The notes under the pieces: generated by a model
Seen by the model: only the letters and a program-made list of their open reading frames with translations
Databases searched by the model: none
What the model was told of the DNA's origin: nothing
From: Tropicimonas marinistellae
GTDB taxonomy: Bacteria > Pseudomonadota > Alphaproteobacteria > Rhodobacterales > Rhodobacteraceae
Length of the DNA stretch: 61,873 nt
Assembly: GCF_001509585.1 (NCBI RefSeq)
Contig: NZ_LNCI01000017.1
Span: forward strand, 1-61,873
Reading direction: 5' to 3'
Shown here: in pieces, positions 8,662 through 17,957 of the stretch
How the letters are laid out: each line of letters starts with the position of its first letter
Numbering within the stretch: position 1 is the stretch's first letter
Made by a program: the position numbers and the translations under genes

Positions 8662-9520
8662 AAGGGTCGGCCGAAACGAAGTCCAACCCGATATCAAGCG
8701 TCGGTGCGCTGTGGGTCATCCAGCCCAGAGAGATCAGGTCGACCCCAGCCTCGGCAACCGTTCTGGCGTTGTCTGGGGTAATGCCGCCCGAGGCTTCCGT
8801 GATCGCGCGGCCGTCGACCATCTGCACCGCCGTGCGGAGCGTTGCCGGATCCATGTTGTCGAGCAGCACCGCATCGGCGCCGAGCTTGAGAACCTCGGCT
8901 AGCTGATCGAGTGTGTCGACCTCGATCTCGATCTTCACCATGTGCCCGACGTTTTCCCGCGCGCGGGTGAGTGCGGGCGCGATACCGCCGGCGATGGCGA
9001 TATGGTTGTCCTTGATCAGCACCGCATCTGCCAGCGAGTAGCGATGGTTCATCCCGCCGCCCGCGCGAACAGCGTATTTCTCCAGGGCCCGCAGGCCGGG
9101 CGTGGTTTTTCGCGTGCAGACAATGGCCGCCCGCGTTCCTGTCACTGCGCGCACCAGACCGGCCGTCTCCGTGGCGATGCCGGAGAGATGCCCTAGAAAA
9201 TTCAGTGCCGTACGCTCGGCGATGAGCAGGCTTCGGGAAGGGCCTTCGAAACTGGCTATTCGGGTTCTCGGTTCGACGACCGCGCCGTCGTCGACATGTC
9301 GGGTCACCACAATGGCCGGATCGACCAGCGCGCAAGCCAGTTCGGCGCAGTCGAGCCCGGCGATCACTCCGGCGCTGCGTACCTCGGCCGTTACGCAAGA
9401 GTGGTGTCCTGCAGGAATGACCGCCGCCGAGGTAATGTCACCGGCGAGGCCGAGGTCCTCCTCGAGCGCGTGACGTAGCACGGGCTCGATTACTGGGCGG
9501 GGCAGGGAGGCAATCTGCAT
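8657..9520 (-). CDS. nadC: Quinolinate phosphoribosyltransferase (carboxylating)
   Basis: Converts quinolinate and PRPP to nicotinate mononucleotide, CO2 and PPi in de novo NAD synthesis. The 287-aa length is normal. The motifs LEEDLGLAGDITS, TRKTTPGLRALEKYAVRAGGGMNHR and ADAVLLDNMDP are diagnostic, as is the GGI near the C-terminus (EASGGITPDNA). The ATG at 9520 is separated from the nadB stop by a single base, so it is translated in the nadABC operon. The frame stays open far upstream, but that stretch is the shadow of nadB. Confidence 0.96.
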   Translation of the reverse strand: MQIASLPRPVIEPVLRHALEEDLGLAGDITSAAVIPAGHHSCVTAEVRSAGVIAGLDCAELACALVDPAIVVTRHVDDGAVVEPRTRIASFEGPSRSLLIAERTALNFLGHLSGIATETAGLVRAVTGTRAAIVCTRKTTPGLRALEKYAVRAGGGMNHRYSLADAVLIKDNHIAIAGGIAPALTRARENVGHMVKIEIEVDTLDQLAEVLKLGADAVLLDNMDPATLRTAVQMVDGRAITEASGGITPDNARTVAEAGVDLISLGWMTHSAPTLDIGLDFVSADPS

Positions 9521-9521
9521 A

Positions 9522-11066
9522 TTACGCACTCCGCAACATGGGTTGAGCGAGAAGGGTATGCGCGGAGGCACGTATGTCATCCAGGCAAAGGCGGCGCCGT
9601 GTAGATCCCGACATCGCCACGGGAAAGTCGCTTCGGAAATGTGCACCGCGGGATTCCTCGCGCAGGGCCGCGAACACCGCAATGGAAAGCGCAACAATTG
9701 CCGGGTCCGCCGAAGGGTCGGAGCCTCTTGCAAGTGGCAACAATGCAGCCATCGCGGCACGGAGCCCCGTTCCATCCCTGGCGACACCGAGTGCCGCCGA
9801 GACAATTGGGCGGACGGTTTCCGGATCGGCCGCGGGAAGTGCGACCGGCGGAACCTTCGCAACACCTCCGGGCGAGTGCGTTGGCCGGCCAGAAATGTCC
9901 TTTGCTGCGCGGCGCGCCATGACCACCGCCTCGAGCAACGAGTTGCTGGCGAGTCGGTTGGCGCCATGCAAACCCGTGGATGCGCATTCACCCACCGCCC
10001 ATAGCCCGTCCAGGCTACTGCGCGCCCGACTGTCCGTTGCAATTCCGCCCATGTGATAATGCGCAGCTGGCCGGACTGGTATCGGATGCGCCGCTGGGTC
10101 GATGTTTGCGGCGCGGCAAAGCTGGTGAATCTTGGGAAAACGCGACGCGAAACGCGCACCGAGCGCTTGGCTTGCGTCGAGGTAGACCTTGCCACCATCG
10201 GATGTGATGGTGTGGATCGCGCGGGCGACCACATCGCGCGGTGCGAGATCGGCGCCCGGCGTTCCTGCCATGACCCGTTGGCGTTTTTGGTCGACCAGAA
10301 CCGCCCCCTCACCACGCACCGCCTCACTGATGAGCGCCAGCGGGCGGCGGGGGGTATCGAGCGCAGTGGGATGAAACTGCACGAATTCCATATCCGCCAG
10401 CGCAGCGCCGGCGCGGGCGGCCATTGCGATGCCCTGACCGAAATTCCCCACCGGGTTCGTCGTGGCATCGTATAGCCCGCCAATTCCGCCGGTCGCGAGA
10501 ACAACACGCTCGGTGCGCAAAACTTCAACCTGTCGACCGCGTTGCAGTAACACACCCGCGATACGATCATCTTGCATGATCAATCGCCGAACCTCGACGC
10601 CGGTCAAAGAGGTAATCGACGGACAGGCGAACGCTGCCGTAACAAGTGCTGCTGTCATTGCCGCGCCAGAACCGTCGCCGTCGGAATGCAGGATGCGGCG
10701 GCGCGAATGCGCGGCCTCCCGCCCGAAGGCATATCCGCCGCATGCCGTGCGGTCGAAACGAACGCCGTATTGCTCCAACGCGGCGATTGCATGCGAGGAT
10801 TCTGACAATATCGCTTCTGCTACGGTCGCATCGCAATGTCCGGCGCCCGCCATGAGCGTGTCCGAAAGGTGCAACGCCGCGCTGTCATCGCTACCGACGC
10901 TGGCCGCAATTCCGCCCTGCGCCCAAGCGCTGGAGCTTTCCCGGCCGAGACCATCGCGAGACACCAGCACGACAGGTTGGGGCGCCAATTCCAGCGCCGC
11001 CATCAACCCGGCGATCCCGGCACCGACGATGACGACGCGCCCGTGCAGGTCCAGAAGATCGGCCAT
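9522..11066 (-). CDS. nadB: L-aspartate oxidase
   Basis: FAD enzyme (514 aa) oxidising L-aspartate to iminoaspartate, which NadA condenses to quinolinate. The N-terminal Rossmann motif VVIVGAGIAGLMAALEL, the SSSAWAQGGIAA segment and the GGIGGLY motif are visible. The substrate-side FVQFHPTAL and the C-terminal GECASTGLHGANRLASNSLLEA match L-aspartate oxidase rather than succinate dehydrogenase. The ATG (11066-11064) overlaps the nadA stop as TGATG. The frame remains open upstream to 11264, but that extension lies inside nadA. Confidence 0.96.
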   Translation of the reverse strand: MADLLDLHGRVVIVGAGIAGLMAALELAPQPVVLVSRDGLGRESSSAWAQGGIAASVGSDDSAALHLSDTLMAGAGHCDATVAEAILSESSHAIAALEQYGVRFDRTACGGYAFGREAAHSRRRILHSDGDGSGAAMTAALVTAAFACPSITSLTGVEVRRLIMQDDRIAGVLLQRGRQVEVLRTERVVLATGGIGGLYDATTNPVGNFGQGIAMAARAGAALADMEFVQFHPTALDTPRRPLALISEAVRGEGAVLVDQKRQRVMAGTPGADLAPRDVVARAIHTITSDGGKVYLDASQALGARFASRFPKIHQLCRAANIDPAAHPIPVRPAAHYHMGGIATDSRARSSLDGLWAVGECASTGLHGANRLASNSLLEAVVMARRAAKDISGRPTHSPGGVAKVPPVALPAADPETVRPIVSAALGVARDGTGLRAAMAALLPLARGSDPSADPAIVALSIAVFAALREESRGAHFRSDFPVAMSGSTRRRLCLDDIRASAHTLLAQPMLRSA

Positions 11067-12034
11067 CAAACCGCCAGCATCCGCTCCACCGCCCGGCGCG
11101 CATCCGCGGCGATTTCCGGATCGACCGTGACCTCGTGCCGGCCCTCTTCCAAAGCTGTGCGGATGTTCTTCAGGCTGATCCGCTTCATGTGCGGACACAG
11201 GTTGCAGGGGCGAACAAATTCCACCTTCGGGTGGTCGAGGGCCACATTGTCGCTCATCGAGCATTCCGTCAGCAGGCAGACCCGGCCCGGCTGCTCATCC
11301 CGCACGAAATCCGACATGACTGCCGTGGAGCCGGAGAAATCGGCCTCCGCCACCACCTCCGGCGGACATTCGGGGTGCGCGAGAACCGTTACCCCTGGCC
11401 ACGCGCGGCGCATTTCGCGCACGTCCTCGGCGGTGAAAAGCTCGTGGACTTCGCAATGGCCATGCCAAGCGACGATCTCAACCTCCGTCTCCCGAGCCAC
11501 ATTGCGCGCGAGGTATTCGTCGGGAATCATCAGCACCTTCGGTACGCCGAGGGATTCCACCACTTTCACCGCATTGCCAGAGGTGCAGCAGATGTCAGAG
11601 GCCGCCTTTACTGCGGCGGAGGTGTTGACGTAGGTGATCACGGGTACGCCGGGGTGCGCTGCGCGCAATAGCGCGATGTCGGCGGGCGTGATTGAGTCGG
11701 CAAGCGAACAGCCCGCCCCGGTATGCGGAATCAGGACCGTCTTTTCCGGATTAAGCAGCTTCGCCGTCTCGGCCATGAAATGCACGCCCGCTAGCACAAT
11801 CACGTCAGCATCGACCTTCACCGCTTCGCGCGCCAGCGCTAGGCTGTCGCCCACAATGTCGGCCACGCCGTGGAAGATCTCCGGCGTCTGGTAATTGTGA
11901 GCCAGGATCACCGCGTTCTTCTCGCGCTTGAGCGCAAGAATGGCTTCCACGTCCTCCTCGAACATCATCCAATCGGGTGGCGGGATGATCTGGCTGACCC
12001 GGCTATATAGTTCCGGAAGGCGGAAATCCGTCAT
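11066..12034 (-). CDS. nadA: Quinolinate synthase
   Basis: [4Fe-4S] enzyme (322 aa) condensing iminoaspartate with dihydroxyacetone phosphate to quinolinate. The three cluster cysteines are present: Cys109 (GAGCSLAD), Cys194 (GHCEVH) and Cys280 (CNLCPHMK). [22 protein letters not shown] and HPECPPEVV are family hallmarks. First structural gene of nadA-nadB-nadC. It has AAGGAG/AGGAGT sites in front of the ATG and an inverted repeat 15-29 bp upstream of the start. That repeat probably mediates NAD-dependent repression by the regulator encoded just upstream. Confidence 0.96.
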   Translation of the reverse strand: MTDFRLPELYSRVSQIIPPPDWMMFEEDVEAILALKREKNAVILAHNYQTPEIFHGVADIVGDSLALAREAVKVDADVIVLAGVHFMAETAKLLNPEKTVLIPHTGAGCSLADSITPADIALLRAAHPGVPVITYVNTSAAVKAASDICCTSGNAVKVVESLGVPKVLMIPDEYLARNVARETEVEIVAWHGHCEVHELFTAEDVREMRRAWPGVTVLAHPECPPEVVAEADFSGSTAVMSDFVRDEQPGRVCLLTECSMSDNVALDHPKVEFVRPCNLCPHMKRISLKNIRTALEEGRHEVTVDPEIAADARRAVERMLAV

Positions 12035-12048
12035 GGCGACTCCTTTTA

Positions 12049-12063
12049 TACTCCTTATGAGTA
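12049..12063 (-). promoter_or_regulatory. Inverted repeat in the nadA leader, candidate NadQ/NrtR operator
   Basis: TACTC-CTTAT-GAGTA (5-bp perfect arms) lies between the regulator gene and nadA, directly before the nadA ribosome site. Placement between an NAD-type Nudix regulator and nadABC suggests an operator. The function is inferred. Confidence 0.5.
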
Positions 12064-12100
12064 CATTGAAGTCCGCATTTATTCTCGAATAGAGACTATG

Positions 12101-12976
12101 TCAATGGCGGGAAACGGGCAGACGCGTGCCCGAAAGCGTCTGCGCTTCGAGGATGGCAGGGCGGTAGCGAAAGAGCTTGGCTGGTCGCCCACTGGTGCCG
12201 CTCGACATTTCGCCTGTTTCTTCTATCAGTTCCTGATGGTCGATCTGCCGGCGAAAATTCGGCTTGTGGAGACGCAGGCCGGACAGGGCTTCGACCGTGC
12301 GCTGCAACTGAAGAAACGTGAAGCTCTCCGGCATCAGTTCGAACACCACGGGCGAGTACTTGATCTTTGCGCGGAGCCGCGTGATTCCGGTGGCAAGGAT
12401 GCGCCGGTGATCGCCCGCCATCGGGCGCCCGAGTTCTGCGCCATCCAAAAGACCGGCTTCGTACATCAGCTCGTAGCGCTGCAGCACCAAGTCTTCGTTC
12501 CAGGCCTTTCCGTTCAATCCGAAGAGGAAGTCGATACGTTGCCGGTAGTGCGGATCGCCGCTTGCCCAACTGTCCAGCCGCTCGGTAATCGTCGTGACTT
12601 CGGCCGAATACGCATCGCGGCGGTCTTCCCATGGGAAGTACTCGTACCAGCTGTGCCAGGCGGGCCGGCCAGCGCCGGCGGCCGACTGTTCTCGCACCAA
12701 TCCCAGATAGCCGATCGAAATGCGCCGCTTGTCGGCGGGCGCATCAGGGTCGCGATCCTTGTCTGCGAAGGTGTAGAGCTGCTCGAGGTATCCCACGGGG
12801 TGGCCGGTTTGGCTCTCTATCCAGTCACGCAAACCGCTCTGAAGGCTCCTGTGCTTCGACTCAAACGGGCCAGAGGGCAGCGCTTCGCCTCCGCGCAGGG
12901 TCATAACACGAGGTTCGTTGTCGGTCACGGCCACCAGAACGGCGATCAACTCTGCTTTTGCAAATCCGGCGGGCAT
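12101..12976 (-). CDS. nadQ: Nudix-related transcriptional regulator of NAD synthesis (NadQ/NrtR-like)
   Basis: About 291 aa. The N-terminal half is Nudix-like (AELIAVLVAVTDNEPRVMTLRGG, then GYLEQLYTFADKDRD, typical of NrtR/NadQ effector domains). The C-terminal half is predicted winged-helix (TFLQLQRTVEALSGLRLHKPNFRRQI, then SGRPAKLFRYRPAI). Regulators of this type are known to repress nadABC in alphaproteobacteria when NAD-derived effectors bind. The Nudix catalytic box is not obvious, as expected for a regulator. The ATG at 12976 has AGGT 6 bases upstream; a TTG at 13051 would add 25 residues. It lies directly upstream of nadABC in the same direction. The symbol is assigned from context and similarity recalled, not from a search. 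Confidence 0.75.
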   Translation of the reverse strand: MPAGFAKAELIAVLVAVTDNEPRVMTLRGGEALPSGPFESKHRSLQSGLRDWIESQTGHPVGYLEQLYTFADKDRDPDAPADKRRISIGYLGLVREQSAAGAGRPAWHSWYEYFPWEDRRDAYSAEVTTITERLDSWASGDPHYRQRIDFLFGLNGKAWNEDLVLQRYELMYEAGLLDGAELGRPMAGDHRRILATGITRLRAKIKYSPVVFELMPESFTFLQLQRTVEALSGLRLHKPNFRRQIDHQELIEETGEMSSGTSGRPAKLFRYRPAILEAQTLSGTRLPVSRH

Positions 12977-13066
12977 CGGACACCTGTCTTGAATGTCATT
13001 CTCCGATAGCACGAAAGCGGCGCCGGACAAGGCGGCAGATGTCTTGACCAAGAGTGAACGCGGGTC

Positions 13067-13975
13067 TCATCGGAAGAACGCGCCACGCCTGTCCGTTGCC
13101 TGGCCGGCCAACCAGTCGCGAAACGCCAAAAGTGCCGCGTCGTCGTCCTTCTCGTCCGGCCATACCAGCCAATACGCGCCACGGACCGGCACCGCGGGGC
13201 GTAGGATCGGCGCAAGCCGCCCTTCGGCGATTTCGCTCCGGGCCAGGTAGTCCGGGAGGAGCGCGATTCCCAAGCCCGAGATCGCGGCCTGTATCATCAT
13301 GGAAAACTGGTCCATCAGCATGCCGCCTCCAGCAATGGGTTCCACACCCTGGCCAAGAAACCAGTCGGCCCAGACATTTGGGCGCGACTCCAGGTGCAGC
13401 ATGGGCATGCCATCCAGATCCTTCGGCTCTACCACCGGATGCGTGGCCAGGAATTCGGGAGATGCGCAGGCCGTCACATGCTCGTCGAAGAGTTTAAGGT
13501 GATTCACACGCGGCCAATCGCACTCACCGAAATAGATCGCTGCGTCGAGCGTCTCGCTAGCGAAATCAAAGCGCTGGATGCGGGTGGACATATTGATAGC
13601 GACACCCGGGTTGCAATGCAGAAACTGCCCCAATCGCGGCCCGAGCCAGCGGGTTGCGAAGGTCGGCAGTACGGCGAGCGAAAGCGTCCCGCCCTCCGGG
13701 TTGACGACGACTGTTGTGCTCGCGCGTTGGATCAAGTCGAGCGCGCGGGCGACGTCGCGCTGGTAGTTCACGGCTGTCGCATTGGGGATCAGCCGCCGGC
13801 GCTGACGTGTAAAAAGCTCCTTCCCGAGCTGCTCTTCCAGCGATTGGATCAAGCGGCTGACGGTGCTTTGGGTCAGGTTCAGCTCCTCGGCTGCCGAGGT
13901 GACCGACCCGTGCCGTACCACCGCATCGAAGGCAAGTAGGAGCTTGATCGAGGGGAGAAACCTTCTTGGCCGCAT
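13067..13975 (-). CDS. LysR family transcriptional regulator (GcvA-like, divergent from gcdH)
   Basis: A 302-aa LTTR. The helix-turn-helix covers residues about 8-65 (LLLAFDAVVRHGSVTSAAEELNLTQSTVSRLIQSLEEQLG). A periplasmic-binding-like effector domain follows. The ATG at 13975 has GGA 6 bases upstream; an ATG two codons earlier (13981) is also possible. Divergence from the glutaryl-CoA dehydrogenase gene is a widespread arrangement in proteobacteria and suggests that it activates glutarate/lysine catabolism. A short dyad lies at 13982-13997. Confidence 0.9.
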   Translation of the reverse strand: MRPRRFLPSIKLLLAFDAVVRHGSVTSAAEELNLTQSTVSRLIQSLEEQLGKELFTRQRRRLIPNATAVNYQRDVARALDLIQRASTTVVVNPEGGTLSLAVLPTFATRWLGPRLGQFLHCNPGVAINMSTRIQRFDFASETLDAAIYFGECDWPRVNHLKLFDEHVTACASPEFLATHPVVEPKDLDGMPMLHLESRPNVWADWFLGQGVEPIAGGGMLMDQFSMMIQAAISGLGIALLPDYLARSEIAEGRLAPILRPAVPVRGAYWLVWPDEKDDDAALLAFRDWLAGQATDRRGAFFR

Positions 13976-13981
13976 TATCAT

Positions 13982-13997
13982 TCCATTTTTGAATGGA
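13982..13997. promoter_or_regulatory. Short dyad between lysR and gcdH
   Basis: TCCATT-TTTG-AATGGA, just outside the lysR start codon in the divergent promoter region. It is a candidate LysR-type autoregulatory/activation site. Position and symmetry are the only support. Confidence 0.35.
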
Positions 13998-14091
13998 TGC
14001 AGTGAGAAATACCGATTTATTCCGGCGGACTCCATGGATATTCAGGCAGGAACTGAATGCCACTCTATGTGCGCCCCCAATGGAGGAGCCC

Positions 14092-15291
14092 ATGTCACCC
14101 AAGTCACACAAAGGTATCGCGTTCAACCCGGACGATCCGTTCCTACTTTCTGACCAACTCACCGAAGAAGAGCGGATGGTCAGCGATGCCGCGGCCGGTT
14201 TCGCCTCCGACCGCCTGTTACCGCGCGTCGAAGCTGCTTACATGGAGGAGCACACTGACCCGGATATCTTCCGTGAGATGGGCGAGGCCGGGTTGCTTGG
14301 TGTGACCATTCCGGAGGAATACGGCGGGGTAGGGGCCTCCTATGTCGCCTATGGTCTGGTGGCCCGCGAAGTGGAGCGGATCGACAGCGGATACCGGTCA
14401 ATGATGTCGGTGCAGAGCTCTCTGGTCATGTTCCCGATCTACGCCTATGGCTCCGAGGCGCAGAAGCGGAAGTACCTGCCCAAGCTGGCCAGCGGCGCGT
14501 TCATTGGATGTTTCGGCCTGACCGAACCCGACGCGGGATCCGATCCGGCAGGCATGAAGACCCGCGCGGTGAAGACGGACGGCGGCTATCGTCTGATCGG
14601 CACGAAAATGTGGATCTCTAACAGCCCGATTGCCGATGTCTTCGTCGTCTGGGCGAAGTCGGAAGCCCATGGCGGCAAGGTCCGAGGCTTCATTCTGGAA
14701 AAGGGAATGAAGGGGCTAAGTGCACCGAAAATTGGTGGTAAACTGAGCTTGCGGGCCTCGATCACAGGCGAAATTGTCATGGACAATGTCGAGGTAGGCG
14801 AGGATGCGCTGCTGCCGGAGGCGCAGGGAATGGGCGGCCCGTTCGGCTGCTTGAACCGGGCACGCTACGGGATCGCCTGGGGTGTGATGGGCGCGGCGGA
14901 GGATTGCTTTTTCCGGGCGCGGCAGTACGGGCTCGACCGGCAGCAGTTCAACCGTCCTCTGGCCGCGACGCAACTCTATCAGAAGAAGCTCGCCGACATG
15001 CAGACAGAGATCGCGCTCGGCCTGCAGTCCTGCCTACGCGTCGGGCGGCTATTCGACGAAGGCCGGTTCGCACCCGAAATGATCTCACTGATCAAGCGCA
15101 ACAATTGCGGCAAGGCACTGGAAATTGCCCGGAACGCGCGCGACATGCACGGCGGAAACGGGATTCAGATCGAGTACCATGTCATGCGTCACGCCCAGAA
15201 TCTGGAGACGGTGAACACCTACGAGGGTACACATGATGTCCATGCGCTGATCCTCGGGCGCGCAATCACCGGTATTCCGGCCTTTGCCTGA
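14092..15291 (+). CDS. gcdH: Glutaryl-CoA dehydrogenase
   Basis: FAD acyl-CoA dehydrogenase (399 aa) that oxidises and decarboxylates glutaryl-CoA to crotonyl-CoA. It acts in the degradation of lysine, tryptophan and glutarate. The start ATG has a perfect GGAGGAG 3 bases upstream; the frame is open further 5' but lacks a site. Family features include [12 protein letters not shown], the adenine/FAD loop [16 protein letters not shown] and the C-terminal catalytic Glu378 in [16 protein letters not shown]. The overall sequence (for example [18 protein letters not shown]) is specific to the glutaryl-CoA branch. Followed 4 bp later by a class III CoA transferase. Confidence 0.93.
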   Translation: MSPKSHKGIAFNPDDPFLLSDQLTEEERMVSDAAAGFASDRLLPRVEAAYMEEHTDPDIFREMGEAGLLGVTIPEEYGGVGASYVAYGLVAREVERIDSGYRSMMSVQSSLVMFPIYAYGSEAQKRKYLPKLASGAFIGCFGLTEPDAGSDPAGMKTRAVKTDGGYRLIGTKMWISNSPIADVFVVWAKSEAHGGKVRGFILEKGMKGLSAPKIGGKLSLRASITGEIVMDNVEVGEDALLPEAQGMGGPFGCLNRARYGIAWGVMGAAEDCFFRARQYGLDRQQFNRPLAATQLYQKKLADMQTEIALGLQSCLRVGRLFDEGRFAPEMISLIKRNNCGKALEIARNARDMHGGNGIQIEYHVMRHAQNLETVNTYEGTHDVHALILGRAITGIPAFA

Positions 15292-15294
15292 GTC

Positions 15295-16470
15295 ATGACA
15301 ATGCCCGACGACGCACCGCTGCGCGGGCTCAAGGTGGTTGAGCTGGCCCGGATTCTCGCCGGCCCCTGGATCGGTCAGACACTGGCGGATCTGGGCGCCG
15401 AAGTGATCAAGGTCGAATCGCCCGAAGGCGACGATACGCGCCGCTGGGGACCTCCTTTCATCGAACGCAGACGGCCCGATGGCGAGACCGAAACGGTTGC
15501 GGCCTACTTTCAAGCCGCCAACCGTGGCAAGACCTCCGTGACATGCGACTTCGCCGATCCCGAAGACCTCGCTCGGTTGAAAGAGCTCATCGACGATGCC
15601 GATTTGCTGTTGGAAAACTACAAGGTCGGGGGATTGCGCAAATACGGGCTAGACTACTTATCCGTGTCTGAACGCAATCCGCGGCTGGTCTACGCCTCCA
15701 TCACGGGCTTTGGCCAATTTGGGCCGCGCGCCGCGCAGCCCGGCTATGATTTCCTGATCCAGGGGATGTGCGGAATCATGGACTTGACCGGTGAGCCAAA
15801 CGGCGAGCCCCAAAAAATCGGCGTCGCCTGGATCGACATTTTCACCGGCCTGTACGGCACGATCGCAGTGCAAGCAGCCCTCGCCGAGCGTGCGACGTCA
15901 GGCAGGGGGCAGCACATCGACCTTTCGTTATTGGATTGCGGCGTAGCGGTCCTGGCAAATCAGGCGACAAACTACCTACTTGGTGGTGTGGTGCCGACGC
16001 GTCTCGGAAATGCACATCCAAATATCGTGCCCTATCAGGTCTTTCCCGCCGCTGACGGACACCTGATCATCGCCTGCGGAAACGACAGGCAATTCGGGGC
16101 GCTGTGCGACGTACTCTCCCTCGACGGGATTTCGAGCAACGAGGCCTTTGCGACCAATCCGGCGCGAGTAGCCAACCGTGCGAAACTAGCGGAAGTCATC
16201 GCCGAGCGCACGGAGAAGTGGCACAAGGCAGACCTCATCGCGGCGTTCGCCGACGCCGGGGTACCTGCTGGCTCCATAAACAACGTGGCCGAGGCTCTGG
16301 CCGATCCGCAGGTCGCGGCCCGCAACATAGTGATCGAACCCGAAGGCATCACCGGTTTGCGTACCCCTATCCGTTTTTCACGCAGCGCACTCGATGTGGA
16401 GCGATCGGCACCAATGCTGGGAACAGGCGCTTGGCGGTTTGGATACGGCGGGGCCAAGGAGAAGGCATAG
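15295..16470 (+). CDS. Class III CoA transferase (CaiB/BaiF family), probable succinyl-CoA:glutarate CoA-transferase
   Basis: A 391-aa family III CoA transferase. The N-terminus (PLRGLKVVELARILAGPWIGQTLADLGAEVIKVE) and the GRGQHIDLSLLDCGVA segment are family hallmarks. It sits 3 bp after gcdH and shares its operon. The analogous mammalian enzyme SUGCT activates glutarate to glutaryl-CoA, so the same reaction is the likely one here. Substrate assignment is from context. The start could be ATG 15295 or the second ATG two codons later. Confidence 0.9.
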   Translation: MTMPDDAPLRGLKVVELARILAGPWIGQTLADLGAEVIKVESPEGDDTRRWGPPFIERRRPDGETETVAAYFQAANRGKTSVTCDFADPEDLARLKELIDDADLLLENYKVGGLRKYGLDYLSVSERNPRLVYASITGFGQFGPRAAQPGYDFLIQGMCGIMDLTGEPNGEPQKIGVAWIDIFTGLYGTIAVQAALAERATSGRGQHIDLSLLDCGVAVLANQATNYLLGGVVPTRLGNAHPNIVPYQVFPAADGHLIIACGNDRQFGALCDVLSLDGISSNEAFATNPARVANRAKLAEVIAERTEKWHKADLIAAFADAGVPAGSINNVAEALADPQVAARNIVIEPEGITGLRTPIRFSRSALDVERSAPMLGTGAWRFGYGGAKEKA

Positions 16471-16914
16471 GTAAGACCGCCGGGACGGCAACCGGCGCAC
16501 GCTCACAATAACGTTCCAGTGCGTGCCGACTCCAACGGTACCCCGAGTGCCTCTTGTGTGGTTAAGACAGACGCTCCCCGGCTAGTGGCGAAACCTCCAC
16601 ATTTTGCGTTCAACGCCGAGGTACCCAAAAACAAAATTAACATAACGTCGATTATGCGCAGCTCAGGTCGCATTCGTGCATGTGCGAAGCGCGACCTGCC
16701 TGCCTTGCACTAATGGCACCGTTCTCGGCGTTGAAGCTCGCCTATTCACCAACATTAGGGCGTCGATGATCTCGCCCCTGCTTACATTTCCAGGGTTTCT
16801 TTGTGGACCGGCGCGATGCGCTCTTGCGATACACGACTAAATTTGTAAGTTAAGTGGCAGTTTCTCGGTACAGACCGGATCTTGTTCCCGTCCCACCTGG
16901 CGATGCGCAATGGC
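16471..16914. other. Long intergenic region upstream of hemP with inverted repeats
   Basis: About 440 bp without a convincing gene. It is AT-richer around 16620-16655. It holds the 12-bp inverted repeat pair described separately, and a nested 8-bp dyad (CAGGTCGC at 16664-16671 with GCGACCTG at 16691-16698). An ACGACTAAATT motif sits near 16833-16843. The promoter of hemP must be here. Confidence 0.5.
16609..16735. repeat. 127-bp segment bounded by a perfect 12-bp inverted repeat
   Basis: TTCAACGCCGAG at 16609-16620 and CTCGGCGTTGAA at 16724-16735 are exact inverted copies. Inside is a second dyad (16664-16671 / 16691-16698). No clear target duplication flanks it. It could be a small non-autonomous element, debris of a larger one, or a structured leader. 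Confidence 0.45.
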
Positions 16915-17142
16915 ATGACAGACCCATCTGATCCGCATAGACCAAATGCGATGCCTGCCCCCAACGCGGGTTCGGCCACCTGTGTTGAACAAGCGATCGC
17001 GATCACACCAGTTTCGGCCGGACTGCCCGTGTTCGATGCCGCAACGCTATGCGGTGATGATGGCACCGCGCACATCGTACTGGACGAAAAAGTCTATACC
17101 TTGCGGATCACGAAGGCAGGCAAGCTCATTCTGACGAAATAG
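16915..17142 (+). CDS. hemP: Hemin uptake protein HemP
   Basis: Small cytoplasmic protein (about 75 aa) of the HemP family, linked to heme and iron uptake in many proteobacteria. The C-terminal signature is clear: DGTAHIVLDEKVYTLRITKAG followed by KLILTK. The start is uncertain. ATG 16915 was chosen; ATG 16903 and 16951 are in frame, and none has a strong ribosome site. It lies convergent to the siderophore ABC operon and upstream of the large heme island, so iron control is likely. Confidence 0.85.
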   Translation: MTDPSDPHRPNAMPAPNAGSATCVEQAIAITPVSAGLPVFDAATLCGDDGTAHIVLDEKVYTLRITKAGKLILTK

Positions 17143-17189
17143 CAAGCCGCGTTTCTCGGACCGGCAAAATCACCATCGCGCAGGGCCAC

Positions 17190-17957
17190 CTACAAATGAT
17201 GCATGATCAACGGTCGCCCCTCTACCTGCTCAACCCGGATTTCCATGCCGAACAGCGCCGAGAGCGTTGCCGGCGTCAGAATATCCTTTGGCGAGCCTGA
17301 TGCGGAAACCTGTCCGTCTTTCAGCGCCACGATATGATCCGCCCAACCGGCGGCGTAGTTGATCTCGTGGACAACCATCACGACGCTGCGCGGCCGGTCC
17401 AGCGAAGGCCTTGTCTGAGCATGAACCCGTGCCATCAATGCACGGGCGTGGAACATGTCGAGATTATTGAGCGGCTCGTCGAGCAACAGCCAATCCGTAC
17501 CCTGTGCAAACCCCATGGCGACGAAGGCGCGCTGTTGCTGTCCGCCCGACAACTCGTCGAGGAAGCGGTGGCGCAGATCCTCCAGACCGAAATCCGAAAT
17601 AGCTTCGGCGACGGCCGCCGCGTCCTGCGGTCCGGGGCGACCGCGGTGGTGTGGCCAGCGGCCGAAGCCGACCAGATCCTGCACTCGCAAACGGCTGGCA
17701 ATGCCGACTTGCTGGGCGACGATTGCGAGCCGAAGCGCAAGATCCCGGGAGGGGGTGCGCGACACGTCCTCCCCATCCACAACGATGGCACCCTGCTCCA
17801 GCGGTAAGAGGCGGGCAACGAGATTCAGGAGAGTTGATTTTCCCGCGCCGTTGGGACCGATCAGAGCGGTAATCCCGGAACGAGGAATGTCGCAAGTGAC
17901 ATCGTGCAAGATCGGTGTCCCGTTGATCCTGTGACTGACATTCCGGATTTCGATCAT
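17190..17957 (-). CDS. Ferric-siderophore ABC transporter ATP-binding protein
   Basis: ATPase (255 aa) of a FecCDE/YclP-type importer. Walker A is GPNGAGKST (residues 34-42), the signature is LSGGQQQR, and Walker B is WLLLDEP. Its start overlaps the upstream permease stop by 4 bp (ATGA). Last gene of the operon in the order binding protein, permease, permease, ATPase. The closest recalled relatives serve petrobactin- or vibrioferrin-like carriers, but the substrate is not provable here. Confidence 0.94.
   Translation of the reverse strand: MIEIRNVSHRINGTPILHDVTCDIPRSGITALIGPNGAGKSTLLNLVARLLPLEQGAIVVDGEDVSRTPSRDLALRLAIVAQQVGIASRLRVQDLVGFGRWPHHRGRPGPQDAAAVAEAISDFGLEDLRHRFLDELSGGQQQRAFVAMGFAQGTDWLLLDEPLNNLDMFHARALMARVHAQTRPSLDRPRSVVMVVHEINYAAGWADHIVALKDGQVSASGSPKDILTPATLSALFGMEIRVEQVEGRPLIMHHL

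Noticed and set aside
8657-10570. A 637-aa open frame on the minus strand through nadC
   Set aside because: Only the last 287 codons are NadC; the upstream part is the shadow of nadB in another frame and has no motif.
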